A stretch of 64,000 nt of DNA from Deltaproteobacteria bacterium. Its GTDB lineage: Bacteria; SAR324; JACQKK01. Positions 33,775 to 44,525 of this stretch are shown here, piece after piece. The position numbers and the translations under genes are program-made. The DNA is taken from the NCBI GenBank assembly GCA_029858505.1, contig JAOUEW010000001.1:744001-808000 (forward strand), in the 5' to 3' direction. The notes beneath the pieces were generated by a model. It had not been told where the DNA came from and did not search any database. It saw nothing but the letters and a program-made list of their open reading frames with translations. Positions within the stretch are counted from its first letter, which is position 1, and each line of letters begins with the position of its first letter.

Positions 33775-35688
33775 ATGAGCACTTCTCCCCACCCCATTAT
33801 TATTATTGGCGCCGGGCACGCTGGCTGCGAGGCGGCCCTGGCGGCGGCCCGCCTGGGTTCCCCCGTGGTGGTTCTCACCCTCAGCCGGGAGACCATCGGC
33901 CACATGCCCTGCAACCCGGCCATTGGCGGGCTGGCCAAGGGCCACCTGGTGCGGGAAATCGACGCCCTGGGGGGGGCCATGGGCCGCGCGGCGGACGCCA
34001 CCGGCATTCAGTTTCGGGTGTTGAACCGCTCTAAGGGCCCGGCGGTGCGGGGCACCCGTGCCCAGAGCGACATGATGCGCTACCGGGCCTGGATGCGGGC
34101 CGAGCTGGAGGCCCAGCCGGGGCTGGAGATTCACATTGGAGAGGCGGTGGGGCTGGTGGTGGAGGAAGGCCGTGTATCGGGGAGCCGGGTGACCGGCGTG
34201 GCCCTGCGGAGCGGGGAGATTCTGCCCGCCGCCGCGGTGGTGGTGACCACCGGCACGTTTTTGAACGGGCTGATGCACATCGGCAGCCAGCAGACCCCTG
34301 GGGGACGGGTGGCGGAACCGCCCTCCCGGCCCCTGGCCGAATCCCTGCGGAGCATGGGGCTGGAGCTGGGGCGGCTGAAGACCGGCACGGTGCCGCGCAT
34401 CGCCCAAGACTCCATTCGCTATGACGGATTGGAGGAGCAATGGGGCGATGACCCCACCCCCCGGTTTTCGTTTTGGGGCCCCAGGTCTTTTGTGCCCCCC
34501 CTGCGGCAGGTAAGCTGCCACATTACCTACACCAACGCCGCCACCCACCAGGTCATCCGGGAAAACCTGGGCCGCTCGGCCATGTACAGCGGGGCCATTC
34601 AGGGCATTGGGCCCCGCTACTGCCCCTCCATTGAAGACAAACTGGTGAAGTTCCCCGACAAGGAGAGTCACCAAGTGTTTTTAGAGCCCACTGGGTTGGA
34701 CACGGGAGAAGTCTATCCCAACGGGTTGTCGACCAGCCTGCCGGAAGACGTGCAGCTGGCCTACCTGCGCACCATTCCAGGGCTGGAGGAAGCCCGCATG
34801 GTGCGCCCCGGCTACGCCGTGGAGTATGACTACATTCCCCCCTATCAATTGCATGCCACCCTGGCGGCGAAGGCCTGCCCCAACCTGTTCAGCGCCGGGC
34901 AAATCAACGGCACGTCTGGTTATGAAGAAGCCGCCGCCCAGGGGCTGATGGCGGGCATCAACGCGGCCCTGCTGACCCAGGGGCGGCCGCCCTTCACCGT
35001 GGGCCGGGGAGAGGCCTACATTGGAGTGTTGATTGACGACCTGATTACCAAGGGCACCCAAGAGCCCTATCGCATGTTCACCAGCCGGGCAGAGTACCGC
35101 CTGCTGCTGCGGGAAGACAACGCCGACCTGCGGTTAAGCCGCCAGGGGTTCGATCTGGGGCTGCTGCCGGAGGACCATTGGAAACAAGTGGAGGAGAAAA
35201 CCCGCCGGATTCACGCCTTGCGGGCCGCCCTGGACACCCTGCGGGTGAACCCCACCCCAGAGTTGAATGCCGAACTGGCTCGGCACGGTATGCCACCCAT
35301 CAAAAACCCCGCCACGGCGGCGGAACTGGTGACCCGGCCCGAAGCCCGCTTGGCCCACCTGCCAGAATTAAACTTTCTGCGGGATAAGTTGACCTTGGCG
35401 GGGGAAGACCCGGCGGTGGTGGAGCAGGTGGAAACGGCTCTGAAGTACAGCGGCTATATTGAACGCCAAGAAGAAGAAGTGCGGCGGATGGAAAAGCAGG
35501 AGCAAACCCGGCTGCCGGAAGGGCTGGATTACTCGGTCATACCGGGGTTGTCGAACGAGGTGGCGGGGAAACTGGCCCGCCACCGGCCCGACACCCTGGG
35601 CCAGGCCGCCCGCATCAGCGGGGTCACCCCCGCCGCCGTGGCCCTGCTGGCCGTGTGGCTAAAATCCAAAGGCAAACGCTCGGCCTAG
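33775..35688 (+). CDS. mnmG: tRNA uridine-5-carboxymethylaminomethyl modification enzyme MnmG
   Basis: FAD enzyme that, with MnmE, modifies the wobble uridine of tRNAs. [17 protein letters not shown] (dinucleotide site), [20 protein letters not shown], trimmed: [13 protein letters not shown], and the C-terminal [20 protein letters not shown], trimmed: [16 protein letters not shown], are typical. 637 aa. I chose the ATG at 33775, which gives the family start. mnmE is not in the window. Convergent with ilvE, 4-bp overlap at the 3' ends. Confidence 0.96.
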   Translation: MSTSPHPIIIIGAGHAGCEAALAAARLGSPVVVLTLSRETIGHMPCNPAIGGLAKGHLVREIDALGGAMGRAADATGIQFRVLNRSKGPAVRGTRAQSDMMRYRAWMRAELEAQPGLEIHIGEAVGLVVEEGRVSGSRVTGVALRSGEILPAAAVVVTTGTFLNGLMHIGSQQTPGGRVAEPPSRPLAESLRSMGLELGRLKTGTVPRIAQDSIRYDGLEEQWGDDPTPRFSFWGPRSFVPPLRQVSCHITYTNAATHQVIRENLGRSAMYSGAIQGIGPRYCPSIEDKLVKFPDKESHQVFLEPTGLDTGEVYPNGLSTSLPEDVQLAYLRTIPGLEEARMVRPGYAVEYDYIPPYQLHATLAAKACPNLFSAGQINGTSGYEEAAAQGLMAGINAALLTQGRPPFTVGRGEAYIGVLIDDLITKGTQEPYRMFTSRAEYRLLLREDNADLRLSRQGFDLGLLPEDHWKQVEEKTRRIHALRAALDTLRVNPTPELNAELARHGMPPIKNPATAAELVTRPEARLAHLPELNFLRDKLTLAGEDPAVVEQVETALKYSGYIERQEEEVRRMEKQEQTRLPEGLDYSVIPGLSNEVAGKLARHRPDTLGQAARISGVTPAAVALLAVWLKSKGKRSA

Positions 35689-36764
35689 GGGGTTTTTACT
35701 TTCTCCACCCAGCCAAAGGGGTCGGGGCGGGTGCCATATTGGATACCCACCAGTTCATCGAACAGTCGCTGGGCGGTGGGGCCGGTTTTGCCTCCACCCA
35801 CCACATAGTCTCGCTCTTTGTGGTTCAGCAGCCCCACCGGAGAGATGACCGCCGCCGTGCCGCAGCCAAAAATTTCCTCCAGTTGCCCAGACTTCTGGGC
35901 CTCGGTTACTTCATCAATGCTGATGGGCCGCTCTTCCACGGGAATTTTCCAGTGCCTCAGCAGGTGAATCACGCTGTCGCGGGTAACGCCCGCCAGAATG
36001 GTCCCCGCCACGGGAGGGGTGATCACCTTCCCCCCGATTTTGACCATGATGTTCATGGCCCCTACTTCTTCCAGATATTTGCGGTTGCAGGCGTCTAACC
36101 ACAGCACCTGGGTGTAGCCCTGCTCGGCGGCTTCTACCTGGGCCAGCAGGCTGGCGGCATAGTTGGCGGCGGTCTTGGCCTGGCCCAGGCCCCCCGGTCC
36201 GGCCCGGCTGTAGCGCTCGCACACCTGAATCTTCACGGGATTAAAGCCCTCGGGGTAATAGGCCCCCACCGGCGAGGTGATGATGAAGAACAGAAATCGC
36301 GAGGATGACTTCAGCCCCACATAGGGGTCCATGGCAATCATGGTGGGGCGAATGTACAAAGACGTGCCGGGGGAGCGGGGCACCCAGTCGTGGTCCAGGG
36401 TCAGCAGCTGGCCTAGGCCCTCCGTCACGGCGGCTTCGTCTAGGGCGGGCATCGACAACCGTTGGGCGCTTTGGGTCATGCGGGCCCAGTTCATGGCCGG
36501 GCGGAACAACTGCAGGTTCCCTTGGGGGTTGCGGTAGGCCTTCAGCCCCTCGAAAATAGACTGCCCATAGTGCAGCACCAGGGTGGCCGGGTCCATGGCC
36601 AGGGGCTGATAGGGGGTAATCCGGGCACCATGCCAGCCTTTTTCCCGGGTCCAGTCCAGCAAGAACATATGGTCGGAGTAGATTTTCCCAAACCCCAAAT
36701 GGCTCTCATCGGCGGGTTTTGGCCGGCGCTGGGCCGGGTCTGCGGTTTGTATGTGCATGTCCAT
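35685..36764 (-). CDS. ilvE: Branched-chain amino acid aminotransferase
   Basis: Fold-type IV PLP enzyme for the last step of Val, Leu and Ile synthesis. [19 protein letters not shown], the PLP Lys in [14 protein letters not shown], and EVGAMNIMV are seen. 359 aa is the longer IlvE type. It complements ilvBN elsewhere in the window. The start is uncertain: ATGs at 36764 and 36758 are both possible. Confidence 0.94.
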   Translation of the reverse strand: MDMHIQTADPAQRRPKPADESHLGFGKIYSDHMFLLDWTREKGWHGARITPYQPLAMDPATLVLHYGQSIFEGLKAYRNPQGNLQLFRPAMNWARMTQSAQRLSMPALDEAAVTEGLGQLLTLDHDWVPRSPGTSLYIRPTMIAMDPYVGLKSSSRFLFFIITSPVGAYYPEGFNPVKIQVCERYSRAGPGGLGQAKTAANYAASLLAQVEAAEQGYTQVLWLDACNRKYLEEVGAMNIMVKIGGKVITPPVAGTILAGVTRDSVIHLLRHWKIPVEERPISIDEVTEAQKSGQLEEIFGCGTAAVISPVGLLNHKERDYVVGGGKTGPTAQRLFDELVGIQYGTRPDPFGWVEKVKTP

Positions 36765-36910
36765 GGGGGTCGGAAACGAAGGGTGAACGAACCAGCTATC
36801 CTCCTAACGGGGGAATGTTCTGCCATTGTTCAAAAAAACCTTCCTTCGGTCAAGGTAAAACAAGGCCTCCCCATGGCTTCCCGTTGGATACCCCATGGCA
36901 AAAAGGGGGC

Positions 36911-36940
36911 TTGACAGCCATCGAAAGTCTCCATCATAAT
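36911..36940 (+). promoter_or_regulatory. Sigma70-type promoter of rplU-rpmA
   Basis: TTGACA (36911-36916, perfect -35) and CATAAT (36935-36940, 5 of 6) with an 18-bp spacer, about 75 bp before the rplU start. The best promoter in the window. Confidence 0.75.
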
Positions 36941-37014
36941 GTTCTTTTCCCTGAATTCGCCCCAGGGACCGGGATTTCCCGGGCCGGGGCAGACATCCCC
37001 CCAGAAAGAGCGCC

Positions 37015-37467
37015 ATGTACGCCATTATTGAATGCGGCAACCACCAATTTAAGGTCGAGCCCGATACCCTGATTGAAGTCAACCGCCTGGACCTGGAAGA
37101 AGGCGCCCAATACCTTACTGACAAAGTGCTGCTGGTGGACCAGGGCGAAGGAAAAGTGGCGGTGGGGGCCCCCTACGTGGCCAACAGCAAAGTTACCGCC
37201 CGGGTGGTGGAGCATTACCGCGGCAAGAAAATCGTGGTGTTCAAAATGAAGCGCCGCAAGAACTACAAGCGCACCCGCGGCCACCGGTCGGAACTCACCC
37301 GGTTGGTCATCGAGTCCATCGAATCCCAGGGCGCCAAGGCCGTGTCGGATGGCAAGCGCAAAGCCGCCCCCGTACCCCGGAAAAAATCCGCCGAGGGCGA
37401 CAAACTGAAGGCCGAGAAAAAAGCGGCCGACAGCCCCAAACCGAAAAAAACAGCCCGCAAGGCTTAA
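37015..37467 (+). CDS. rplU: 50S ribosomal protein L21 with long basic tail
   Basis: L21: YAIIECGNHQFKVEP at the start and KIVVFKMKRRKNYKRTRGHR, trimmed: FKMKRRKNYKRTRGH. The normal protein ends near residue 103; here a Lys/Ala/Pro-rich tail of about 45 residues follows, ending in PKKTARKA. It leads the classical rplU-rpmA pair and is preceded by a good sigma70 promoter. An obg gene, often next, is not found. Confidence 0.95.
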   Translation: MYAIIECGNHQFKVEPDTLIEVNRLDLEEGAQYLTDKVLLVDQGEGKVAVGAPYVANSKVTARVVEHYRGKKIVVFKMKRRKNYKRTRGHRSELTRLVIESIESQGAKAVSDGKRKAAPVPRKKSAEGDKLKAEKKAADSPKPKKTARKA

Positions 37468-37525
37468 TTTCATCCGCGAGATCCGTGCGATCTCGGTATC
37501 TTCGACCAGCACTAAGGATTGATTC

Positions 37526-37786
37526 ATGGCACACAAAAAAGCAGGCGGGTCGTCCCGCAACGGACGCGATTCCATTGGCAAGCGCCTGGGCGTGAAAAAA
37601 TACGGCGGAGAAGCGGTGATTGCCGGAAACATTTTGGTGCGCCAGCGGGGCAGCACCTTCCATGCCGGTCACAACGTGGGCACGGGAAAAGACTACACCC
37701 TGTTTGCCCTGGCCGACGGCCAGGTGACGTTCACCACCCGCCGCAACAACCGGAAATACATCAACGTGCTGCCAGCCCAAGGTTAG
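37526..37786 (+). CDS. rpmA: 50S ribosomal protein L27
   Basis: L27: [38 protein letters not shown], and NRKYINVLP. 86 aa, with no extra N-terminal cleaved peptide. The start is the ATG at 37526, 58 bp after rplU. Confidence 0.96.
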   Translation: MAHKKAGGSSRNGRDSIGKRLGVKKYGGEAVIAGNILVRQRGSTFHAGHNVGTGKDYTLFALADGQVTFTTRRNNRKYINVLPAQG

Positions 37787-37979
37787 TTTCAGGCCAACCG
37801 CTTGGTCGGCGAACCCGTGGCTTTGTGAACCGATGATTTGAGAGTCAACGATTAGAGATCCCATGACTGAAAGTGAGCCCATCCGTTAAGAGCCCTTTTT
37901 GGGAGCACATTTTTAGAACAAATGGGGTGAGTCAAATAGGGTGAGCCAAATAACACTGAACGAAGATAGATGATTGCCC

Positions 37980-38011
37980 AAACCCCCCAGCCATGGGGGG
38001 TTTTGTTGTTT
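37980..38011 (+). terminator. Rho-independent terminator before the GNAT gene
   Basis: AAACCCCCC (37980-37988) pairs with GGGGGGTTTT (37995-38004) and is followed by TTGTTGTTT. It lies about 195 bp after rpmA and probably ends that transcript. Confidence 0.72.
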
Positions 38012-38040
38012 CAGCCCTCCAGCACCCAACCGGATCTCCC

Positions 38041-38460
38041 ATGGATTTCACTTGGAACGATCAACTTACTCCCGCGCAAACCGAGGTCTTGGTGGGCTGG
38101 TATCAGCAAGAGTGGTGGTCGGGGGGCAGGCAGCCCAAAGACGTTCAGCGGATGCTGACCCACTCCAAAGTCGTTGCCCTGGCCGGGCCCGACGGCCAAT
38201 TGGCGGCCTTCAGCCGGGTGGTGAGTGATTTCACCTACAAAGCCCTCATCTTGGATGTCATCGTGGCCCCCTCGCTGCGGGGCCAGGGGTTGGGGCGGCG
38301 GATGATGGGGGAGATTCTGGAGCGCTTAAAGGAAGTGGCTCACCTGGAGCTTTACTGTGCTGGAGGAATGGTGCCCTTTTATCAGTCCTTCGGTTTTGAG
38401 GTGCTGGCCCAGTCTGAAGCCTTATTCTTTATGCGAAAAGTCCAGAAGGCTCTCAAGTAA
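38041..38460 (+). CDS. GNAT-family N-acetyltransferase
   Basis: Acetyl-CoA motif VIVAPSLRGQGLGRRMM (motif A) and PFYQSFGFEV (motif B) are seen. 139 aa. Substrate unknown. I started at the ATG at 38041, which gives a compact GNAT; one at 37993 would lie inside the terminator region. Confidence 0.85.
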   Translation: MDFTWNDQLTPAQTEVLVGWYQQEWWSGGRQPKDVQRMLTHSKVVALAGPDGQLAAFSRVVSDFTYKALILDVIVAPSLRGQGLGRRMMGEILERLKEVAHLELYCAGGMVPFYQSFGFEVLAQSEALFFMRKVQKALK

Positions 38461-38593
38461 CAACAAGTCAAGGAGTGAAAACCAACGCATAGATTTTCCC
38501 CGCCATCCCCCTGCCCTCACCTTATGCGCTTGCCTTGTCACAACAAGTCGCCATCATCAGCCACATGTTTCCGAACACAATCATTCTAAACAG

Positions 38594-39046
38594 TCATTCT
38601 GCCCAGGGAGGATACAACCCAGGGAACCCGGCCTGGGCCAGCAGGTCGTCCTCCACGGCCCGCATCTCTTGCTCTTGAGCGGGGGTGTGGTGGTCGTATC
38701 CCGCCAAGTGGGCCATGCCGTGGGCCAGCAGCCGGGCGGTTTCCGTTGGCACGTCCCAGCCGTTTTCCTGGGCCTGGGCGGCGGCCCGCTCCACCGAAAG
38801 GGCCAAGTCTCCCCAGTGTTCCGACTCCTCATAGGCCCACGAGAGAATATCCGTGGGTTTGTCCATGCCCCGCCAAGTTTGGTTCAGTTCCCGCAGCCGG
38901 TCATCCCCCGCCAGCAACAGCGAAACCCCCCGGCCGGCAAAACCCAGCCTAACCCGGAAGGCGTCCAGCAATTCGGTGAACCACTCATCGGGCAGGTCTT
39001 CCCGGGGAGGGACTTCCCATTCCACCAAAATAGGTGAAGATTTCAT
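38594..39046 (-). CDS. ybeY: Endoribonuclease YbeY
   Basis: Zinc endoribonuclease for 16S rRNA 3' maturation and ribosome quality control. The metal motif HGMAHLAGYDHHTP is diagnostic, and TDILSWAYEE matches the family core. 150 aa. It lies 63 bp after the PgpH gene on the same strand, as in many bacteria where phoH-pgpH-ybeY occur together; phoH is not found here. Confidence 0.93.
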   Translation of the reverse strand: MKSSPILVEWEVPPREDLPDEWFTELLDAFRVRLGFAGRGVSLLLAGDDRLRELNQTWRGMDKPTDILSWAYEESEHWGDLALSVERAAAQAQENGWDVPTETARLLAHGMAHLAGYDHHTPAQEQEMRAVEDDLLAQAGFPGLYPPWAE

Positions 39047-39109
39047 GGCTGTGCTCGCAAAATTCTGCCGAAAGAGAACAGGGAAAGAATTCCAGGGGAG
39101 GGGAATGAA

Positions 39110-41692
39110 TTAGGGGTGAGAATGTTCGCCCTCATCCTCCATGGCTCGGCGGGCTACCTTCAGGTCGGGGTAGGCAATCCGGTGGTGGTGGATGGACAGC
39201 AGCATTTTGGTGAAGGTTCGTTCAATGTAATTCATGTCGTTGAAGGTCATCCCCGACTCATCCAATTGGCCTTCGGTATACACGCGGGTGGTCTGCTTTT
39301 GTACCATTTCCCGGATGTTGGTTTCCGAGGGGTCTTTCAGGCTGCGGGTGGCCGACTCGGTGATGTCGGCCAGCATGACCACCCCGGCCTCTTTGGTTTG
39401 GGGCTTGGGTCCGGGATAGCGGAAGTTCATTTCGTCCACGTCTCCTCCACCACCCATGTCCTCCGATTCTTTCTTGGCCTTGTGGAAGAAGAACCGCACC
39501 ATGCCGTCTCCATGGTGCTGCTCTAAAATATCGGTAATGGCCTGCCCCAGCTTGTAGCGTTTGGCAATTTCCAGCCCGTTGCGCACATGGCTGATGATGA
39601 TCCGGGCCGATGTTTGGGCGGGCAGATCATCGTGGTAATTCTTGGTGTGTTGGTTCTCCACGAAATACAAGGGGCATAGCATTTTCCCCAAGTCGTGGTA
39701 ATAGGCCGCCACCCGAACCAGCAGGGCGTTGGCCCCTACCCCATCGGCCGCCGAATCGGCCAGATTGCCCACCACGATGCTGTGGTGATAGGTGCCGGGG
39801 GCCCGGACAGACAACTCCTTCAGGGCCGGGTGGTTCATGTTGGACAATTCCAGCAAACGGCTGTTGGTGGTGATGTCGAACCCGGTTTCCAAAAAAGGAA
39901 GCAGGGTGGTGGTGAGGAAGGCCACCCCCAGGCCATTCACGAAGGCCCCCACCAAGTTCATGGCCAGCAGGCCGTCAAGGGGCACTTGATTCAGCAGGGC
40001 CATTAACAGCAGCACGGGAACTTGAATCAGGGAAATTTTCAGCCCCTGGCGCCACAAGGCATAACGGGTGTCGAAGTGGGTCATGGGCAGGCTGGCCGCC
40101 ATCGAGCCCAACAGGGCGAACACAAAATAGGGCAAACCCATGCCCAGGAACAGCGTCATGAACAGCGAAGTGATAAACCCCAGCAAAATGGCGGCTTCAA
40201 ACCCCAGCAGCACCCCCGCCAGCATGGAACTGAGGGCCACTGGCAGCATGTAGTTGTACGTTATCGGCGGAGGGATGGGATACACCATGGTCAGCACGGG
40301 CACCAGCGATAACACCACTTTGGCGAACAACAGGGGAAACAACAATAAAATGGAAACCAACACCAGCCGCGATAGGGTGGTGAATTTGCCTTTGGAGAAT
40401 TGTTTGGCCAGTTGATAAAACAAAATCAAAATCAGCAGCACCGTGAAGAAGGTTCCCAAAATCATCGGATATTTGGGGTTGTCTATCTGGTGCCTGTTCA
40501 GGGCCTTGATGACCTCTACCTGTTGGGCCGTGGCCCGGTCGCCGGTGCGGGCCACCACATCACCCTTTTTCAGGTTGAAAAACACGGGGCTGACGGTTTC
40601 TTGCAGGTTGCCCCGCTGCCGCTCGGTTTCGGCCTTGTTTTCAGTCAGGGTGGGCCGCAGCAGCTGCACCGCCAAGTTCACCACCGCCTCTCGCAGGTTG
40701 GTCAGCCCCGCTGGCATGGTGAGCGACTGCCCGTTTTTCTTCACCTGCCCCTTGGCGGTCTCCAGGTCAATCACCGATCCCAGATCGGTGAACCGTTGCA
40801 GCAGGGGGGTATCAAGGTTTTGGATTTGAATGACCCCGCCCGACAACGGTAAATTTTGGACGGAATCCACGATTTTTTGATCCAGCACCGGGTCCAGTAA
40901 CTTTTGCACCAGGATTTCCACATCTTTGGAAAATTCCGCTTTCAACAAGGCCCGGTACACCGATTCATCAATGGGAATGTTCAGGTGGGCTTCCAGGTCG
41001 GCCCGCCGGTTTTTCAGTTCATCTTGCCTTAACCGTTCGGCTTGACCGGCATCGGCGTGAATTTGAGAAACCTCTCGGCGGAGTTTGCGGAGCTGGGATT
41101 CCAACTGAGCTTCGGCTTGGCTGGCTTCGGCCAGCAGGGCTTTGCGAGCGGTTTGATCGAACCGGGTTTTTTCTGCCGCCAAGGCTTTTTCCTCTGGCGT
41201 GGCGCCATCGCCGGAACGCTTATCGAAGCGCGATTCCTTTTGGATGAGTTGAATCTGCGCTTTGACCAGGGCCAATTGAGATTGCGCCATTAGTTGGTCC
41301 ATGGAGTTTTGGCGTACCCTGGCTTCCCACGAACTCCGCTCGCGGTCCCGGTCTTTCAATACTTGGCGCATCACCTCGAAGGCGTTGGCCAGTTTCATGA
41401 ATGTCCGGGCTTTCAGGCGGGTGTCATGGTCGAATATGGGGGGGAAGTCTTTGGCGGCTTCGGTGCGGCGGGCTTGGGTGGAGCGGTCATCCACCAAGTT
41501 TACGTTCTCTTTCACCACAATGTCTTGGGCAATCGTCTCCCCCTCATCCACGGTGGCAAAGGTCACCAGGTCAAACACGGGCGCCAGCAGCAGGGTCACA
41601 GTCAAAGCCACCGCCAGCAACAGGGCCGCCTTCCGGATTCCCTGACGGTGAAGAACCTGCCGGGTTTTTTCCTGAAGGAACGGGGTGGCCAT
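39110..41692 (-). CDS. 7TM-HD phosphohydrolase (PgpH-type c-di-AMP phosphodiesterase family)
   Basis: 860 aa. N-terminal transmembrane helix, an extracellular 7TMR-HDED region (about 50-370, coiled-coil rich), seven hydrophobic segments (about 400-590), then a cytoplasmic HD domain with HHSIVVGNLADSAAD and AYYHDLGKM. PgpH hydrolyses c-di-AMP in Firmicutes; whether c-di-AMP is used in this organism is not known, as no cyclase gene is seen here. ybeY is downstream in the same orientation. Confidence 0.9.
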   Translation of the reverse strand: MATPFLQEKTRQVLHRQGIRKAALLLAVALTVTLLLAPVFDLVTFATVDEGETIAQDIVVKENVNLVDDRSTQARRTEAAKDFPPIFDHDTRLKARTFMKLANAFEVMRQVLKDRDRERSSWEARVRQNSMDQLMAQSQLALVKAQIQLIQKESRFDKRSGDGATPEEKALAAEKTRFDQTARKALLAEASQAEAQLESQLRKLRREVSQIHADAGQAERLRQDELKNRRADLEAHLNIPIDESVYRALLKAEFSKDVEILVQKLLDPVLDQKIVDSVQNLPLSGGVIQIQNLDTPLLQRFTDLGSVIDLETAKGQVKKNGQSLTMPAGLTNLREAVVNLAVQLLRPTLTENKAETERQRGNLQETVSPVFFNLKKGDVVARTGDRATAQQVEVIKALNRHQIDNPKYPMILGTFFTVLLILILFYQLAKQFSKGKFTTLSRLVLVSILLLFPLLFAKVVLSLVPVLTMVYPIPPPITYNYMLPVALSSMLAGVLLGFEAAILLGFITSLFMTLFLGMGLPYFVFALLGSMAASLPMTHFDTRYALWRQGLKISLIQVPVLLLMALLNQVPLDGLLAMNLVGAFVNGLGVAFLTTTLLPFLETGFDITTNSRLLELSNMNHPALKELSVRAPGTYHHSIVVGNLADSAADGVGANALLVRVAAYYHDLGKMLCPLYFVENQHTKNYHDDLPAQTSARIIISHVRNGLEIAKRYKLGQAITDILEQHHGDGMVRFFFHKAKKESEDMGGGGDVDEMNFRYPGPKPQTKEAGVVMLADITESATRSLKDPSETNIREMVQKQTTRVYTEGQLDESGMTFNDMNYIERTFTKMLLSIHHHRIAYPDLKVARRAMEDEGEHSHP

Positions 41693-41935
41693 GGGGGTTG
41701 GGGGGCTTTCACAGGTGGGACAAGAAAGGGGCCGGACCGTTTAGGCCCGGTGCTTAGGGTTTTCTACCTTACCCCGTTGATGGGGAGGCGGGCAAGTTTC
41801 CATACCCCATTCCCCAGGGTTAAAACAGGCGTTTTTTTAACAAAAACGATAGATTTGGCTATGGGATTGCATTGAAACCCGATGAATCGTGGGAAAGTTT
41901 TCACCAAAGGCCATCCTTCTGCACCAAGGAACACC

Positions 41936-42658
41936 ATGAAACCAGGAAAAATACGCCTCTTAAGACTAGGAATTCGTTTGATTCCCTTCATGGGGGCGGC
42001 CTTGATGATGGCCAGTTCTCCGGCCTGGGCCGAGGTCATTTATTTAAAGTCTGGAGAGACCATTCGCGGGAAAATCGTGGCCTTCGACCAGCAAACCGTC
42101 ACCGTGGATTCGGAACGGGGGTTTGGCACCCTGCAGATTAACCGGGACGACATCACCATGATCGAGTTCGACTCGGCCCAGCGCAGCCCTGCCCGCACCA
42201 TGGGTCTGGGGTATCTGCACCGTTCCACAGCCCTGGGCTCGGCGGCTTCCGTGGGGGATTATGGGCTGGATTCGCTGTCGATCAAATATTGGATTGGCGA
42301 CACCAGCGCCATGGATTTTCTGGTGGGTTTTTTCAGTTCCTCTCAGGGGACGACCACGAAATTGGATATCTTTTCGGTGGAATTGCGTTATTACAATGTA
42401 TTCAAGCGAAACGGGAATTTAGACCTGTACTGGGGCCTAGGCGGTGGATTTATGAACGTGAATGACACCACACGTTCTTTGAATGCCGCCGGGGTATCGG
42501 TGCGGGGGGTGTTGGGGGCGGAAATCTTCTTCCCCTCCATGCCAAACCTGGGGATTTCCACGGAAATTGGCATGGGTGCCCAAACCTTGGGCAATATCAC
42601 CACCACCAATATTTCCACCACCACCTTTCCTAACTTCTCTATGCGTTATTACTTTTAG
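41936..42658 (+). CDS. Outer-membrane beta-barrel protein with short N-terminal beta module
   Basis: Signal peptide ending in AWA. A small beta-rich module follows (VIYLKSGETIRGKIVAFD, then VTVDSERGFGTLQINRDDI), of a type often seen at the start of exported proteins. The rest, about 150 residues, is alternating hydrophobic/aromatic strands ending in FPNFSMRYYF, the Phe-terminal signature of Bam-inserted porin-like barrels. Start at 41936 behind AAGGAAC. Function unknown. Confidence 0.75.
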   Translation: MKPGKIRLLRLGIRLIPFMGAALMMASSPAWAEVIYLKSGETIRGKIVAFDQQTVTVDSERGFGTLQINRDDITMIEFDSAQRSPARTMGLGYLHRSTALGSAASVGDYGLDSLSIKYWIGDTSAMDFLVGFFSSSQGTTTKLDIFSVELRYYNVFKRNGNLDLYWGLGGGFMNVNDTTRSLNAAGVSVRGVLGAEIFFPSMPNLGISTEIGMGAQTLGNITTTNISTTTFPNFSMRYYF

Positions 42659-42892
42659 CCATTTGTTGATGCTCCGAGCCCCCTGTATAACTGTATATCC
42701 AGGGTTTTTGTGGTGAAAAGGGGGCTGGGGGAAAAATGAGGCGGGGTTTTCAACCCAAAATTCCAGAAAGGGATTTGGCTTTTCCGGGGGATTCAAATAG
42801 GCTAAAATATAAAATTAGAGGTCGAAATTTTCCGCGATGCGTCCGTTCACACCTGAAAAGGTGCCACCGCCATTGGATTGAAAGAGGGTCTT

Positions 42893-44173
42893 ATGAGCCA
42901 GTCCAGAGGAAACGTTCTCCGCTGCTCGTTCTGCGGGAAATCCCAGAATGATGTCAAGAAGATCATTGCCGGCCCCACCGTGTATATCTGCAACGAGTGC
43001 GTGGAACTGTGCAACGACATCATGGAGGAGGAATGGAGCAAAGAGCAGACGGCCCCCCAAGAGGGCAGCCTGCTGAAGCCCTATGAAATCAAAGAAATCC
43101 TTGATAGTTACGTGGTGGGGCAGGATCACGCCAAGAAAGTGTTGTCGGTGGCGGTGTATTCCCATTACAAGCGCATCCGCAACCAGGGAAGCCAACCTGC
43201 CGACGTGGAGCTGCAAAAAAGCAACATTCTGATGGTGGGCCCCACCGGCACGGGGAAAACCCTGCTGGCCCAAACCTTGGCCAAACTGCTGAACGTGCCC
43301 TTTGCCATGGCCGATGCCACCACCCTGACCGAGGCGGGCTATGTGGGGGAAGATGTGGAAAACATCATCCTCAAACTGCTCCAAGCCGCAGATTACGACA
43401 TTGAGCGGGCGGAAAAAGGCATTGTGTACATTGACGAGATCGACAAAATCGCCCGCAAGGGAGAAAACGTGTCCATCACCCGCGATGTATCGGGAGAGGG
43501 CGTGCAGCAGGCCCTGCTCAAAATCATCGAAGGCACCGTGGCCAACATTCCTCCCCAGGGCGGGCGCAAGCACCCCCAGCAAGAATTTTTGCAGGTGGAT
43601 ACCAGCAATGTGCTGTTCATCGTGGGGGGGGCCTTTGTGGGGCTCACCAACACCATTGCCCAGCGCATCGGTAAAAAGTCCATCGGCTTTGGCACCGAAC
43701 AGGTGGGTAAAAAACAGCGCAACCAGAACGACATGCTGAGAAAAATGGAGCCGGAGGATCTCATTAAGTTTGGGATGATCCCTGAGTTCGTGGGGCGTAT
43801 CCCCATCATCACCACCCTGGAAGAACTGAGCGAAGAAGACTTGGTGACCATTCTGACCGAGCCCAAGAACGCCCTGGTGAAGCAATACAAAAAACTGTTC
43901 GAGATGGAAGGGGTGGAACTGGAAATCACCGAGAGCGGCATTCGGGCCGTGGCCCAAGAAGCCATCAAACGCAAAACTGGCGCCCGGGGCCTGCGGGCCA
44001 TTTTGGAAAAGGTGATGCTGGAAATCATGTTCCAGCTGCCTTCCATGGGCAACGTGAAGAAAGCCATTTTAGACGAAAAAGTGATTTCTCAGGGAACCCA
44101 GCCGTTGCTGGTGCTGGAAGACCAGGCCGCCAAGCCCGCGCCCCAAAAAGACCGCAAGCTGCGCATCAGTTAG
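42893..44173 (+). CDS. clpX: ATP-dependent Clp protease, ATPase subunit ClpX
   Basis: AAA+ unfoldase partner of ClpP. Zinc domain [13 protein letters not shown] and [10 protein letters not shown], Walker [12 protein letters not shown], Walker [12 protein letters not shown], and a GYVGEDVE pore-loop region. 426 aa. Start at 42893 with AGAGGG in front. clpP and tig are not adjacent, unlike in most proteobacteria. Confidence 0.97.
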   Translation: MSQSRGNVLRCSFCGKSQNDVKKIIAGPTVYICNECVELCNDIMEEEWSKEQTAPQEGSLLKPYEIKEILDSYVVGQDHAKKVLSVAVYSHYKRIRNQGSQPADVELQKSNILMVGPTGTGKTLLAQTLAKLLNVPFAMADATTLTEAGYVGEDVENIILKLLQAADYDIERAEKGIVYIDEIDKIARKGENVSITRDVSGEGVQQALLKIIEGTVANIPPQGGRKHPQQEFLQVDTSNVLFIVGGAFVGLTNTIAQRIGKKSIGFGTEQVGKKQRNQNDMLRKMEPEDLIKFGMIPEFVGRIPIITTLEELSEEDLVTILTEPKNALVKQYKKLFEMEGVELEITESGIRAVAQEAIKRKTGARGLRAILEKVMLEIMFQLPSMGNVKKAILDEKVISQGTQPLLVLEDQAAKPAPQKDRKLRIS

Positions 44174-44525
44174 CCGGAGGGTCTGGCTGGGGAGTTCCCC
44201 TCTACCGCGTGTTTTCATTGCTGATGGTTTCTCTTATCTCATTTTTTTGGTCTAGTGCCTTATTTATTGTATGGCCCCTGGGAAACCAGGGGCTTTGTTG
44301 TTTCCCCCTTTTCTCTTTTCCCCGCAATTCCCTATACTCAAAGTCTCGCTGTCTTTGAGCGAGCATGTTGGTTTCACATGAGACTTTCATATAAAAATAT
44401 AACGATTTATATCGCCGCATACGGATGAATACGGGCATGTTTGCATGGCCCCTGGTTTAGCCGTGAATAGAAGAGGCGAAGCCCCAAGACGTTTCGCAGA
44501 AGTTTCATTTCAACCGGAGAATCCC
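44174..44525. other. Gap after clpX
   Basis: 352 bp with no gene seen. It holds the terminator at 44274-44303 and, near 44338, an inverted repeat CTCAAAG/CTTTGAG. The right part is A+T-rich (ATATAAAAATATAACG) and may hold the promoter of the next operon. Confidence 0.5.
44274..44303 (+). terminator. Terminator downstream of clpX
   Basis: GCCCCTGG (44274-44281) pairs with CCAGGGGC (44286-44293), followed by TTTGTTGTTT, about 100 bp after the clpX stop. Confidence 0.7.

Noticed and set aside
42660-42720. LexA (SOS) box upstream of clpX
   Set aside because: CTGTATAACTGTATATCCAG has the wrong spacing for CTGT-N8-ACAG; not supported.
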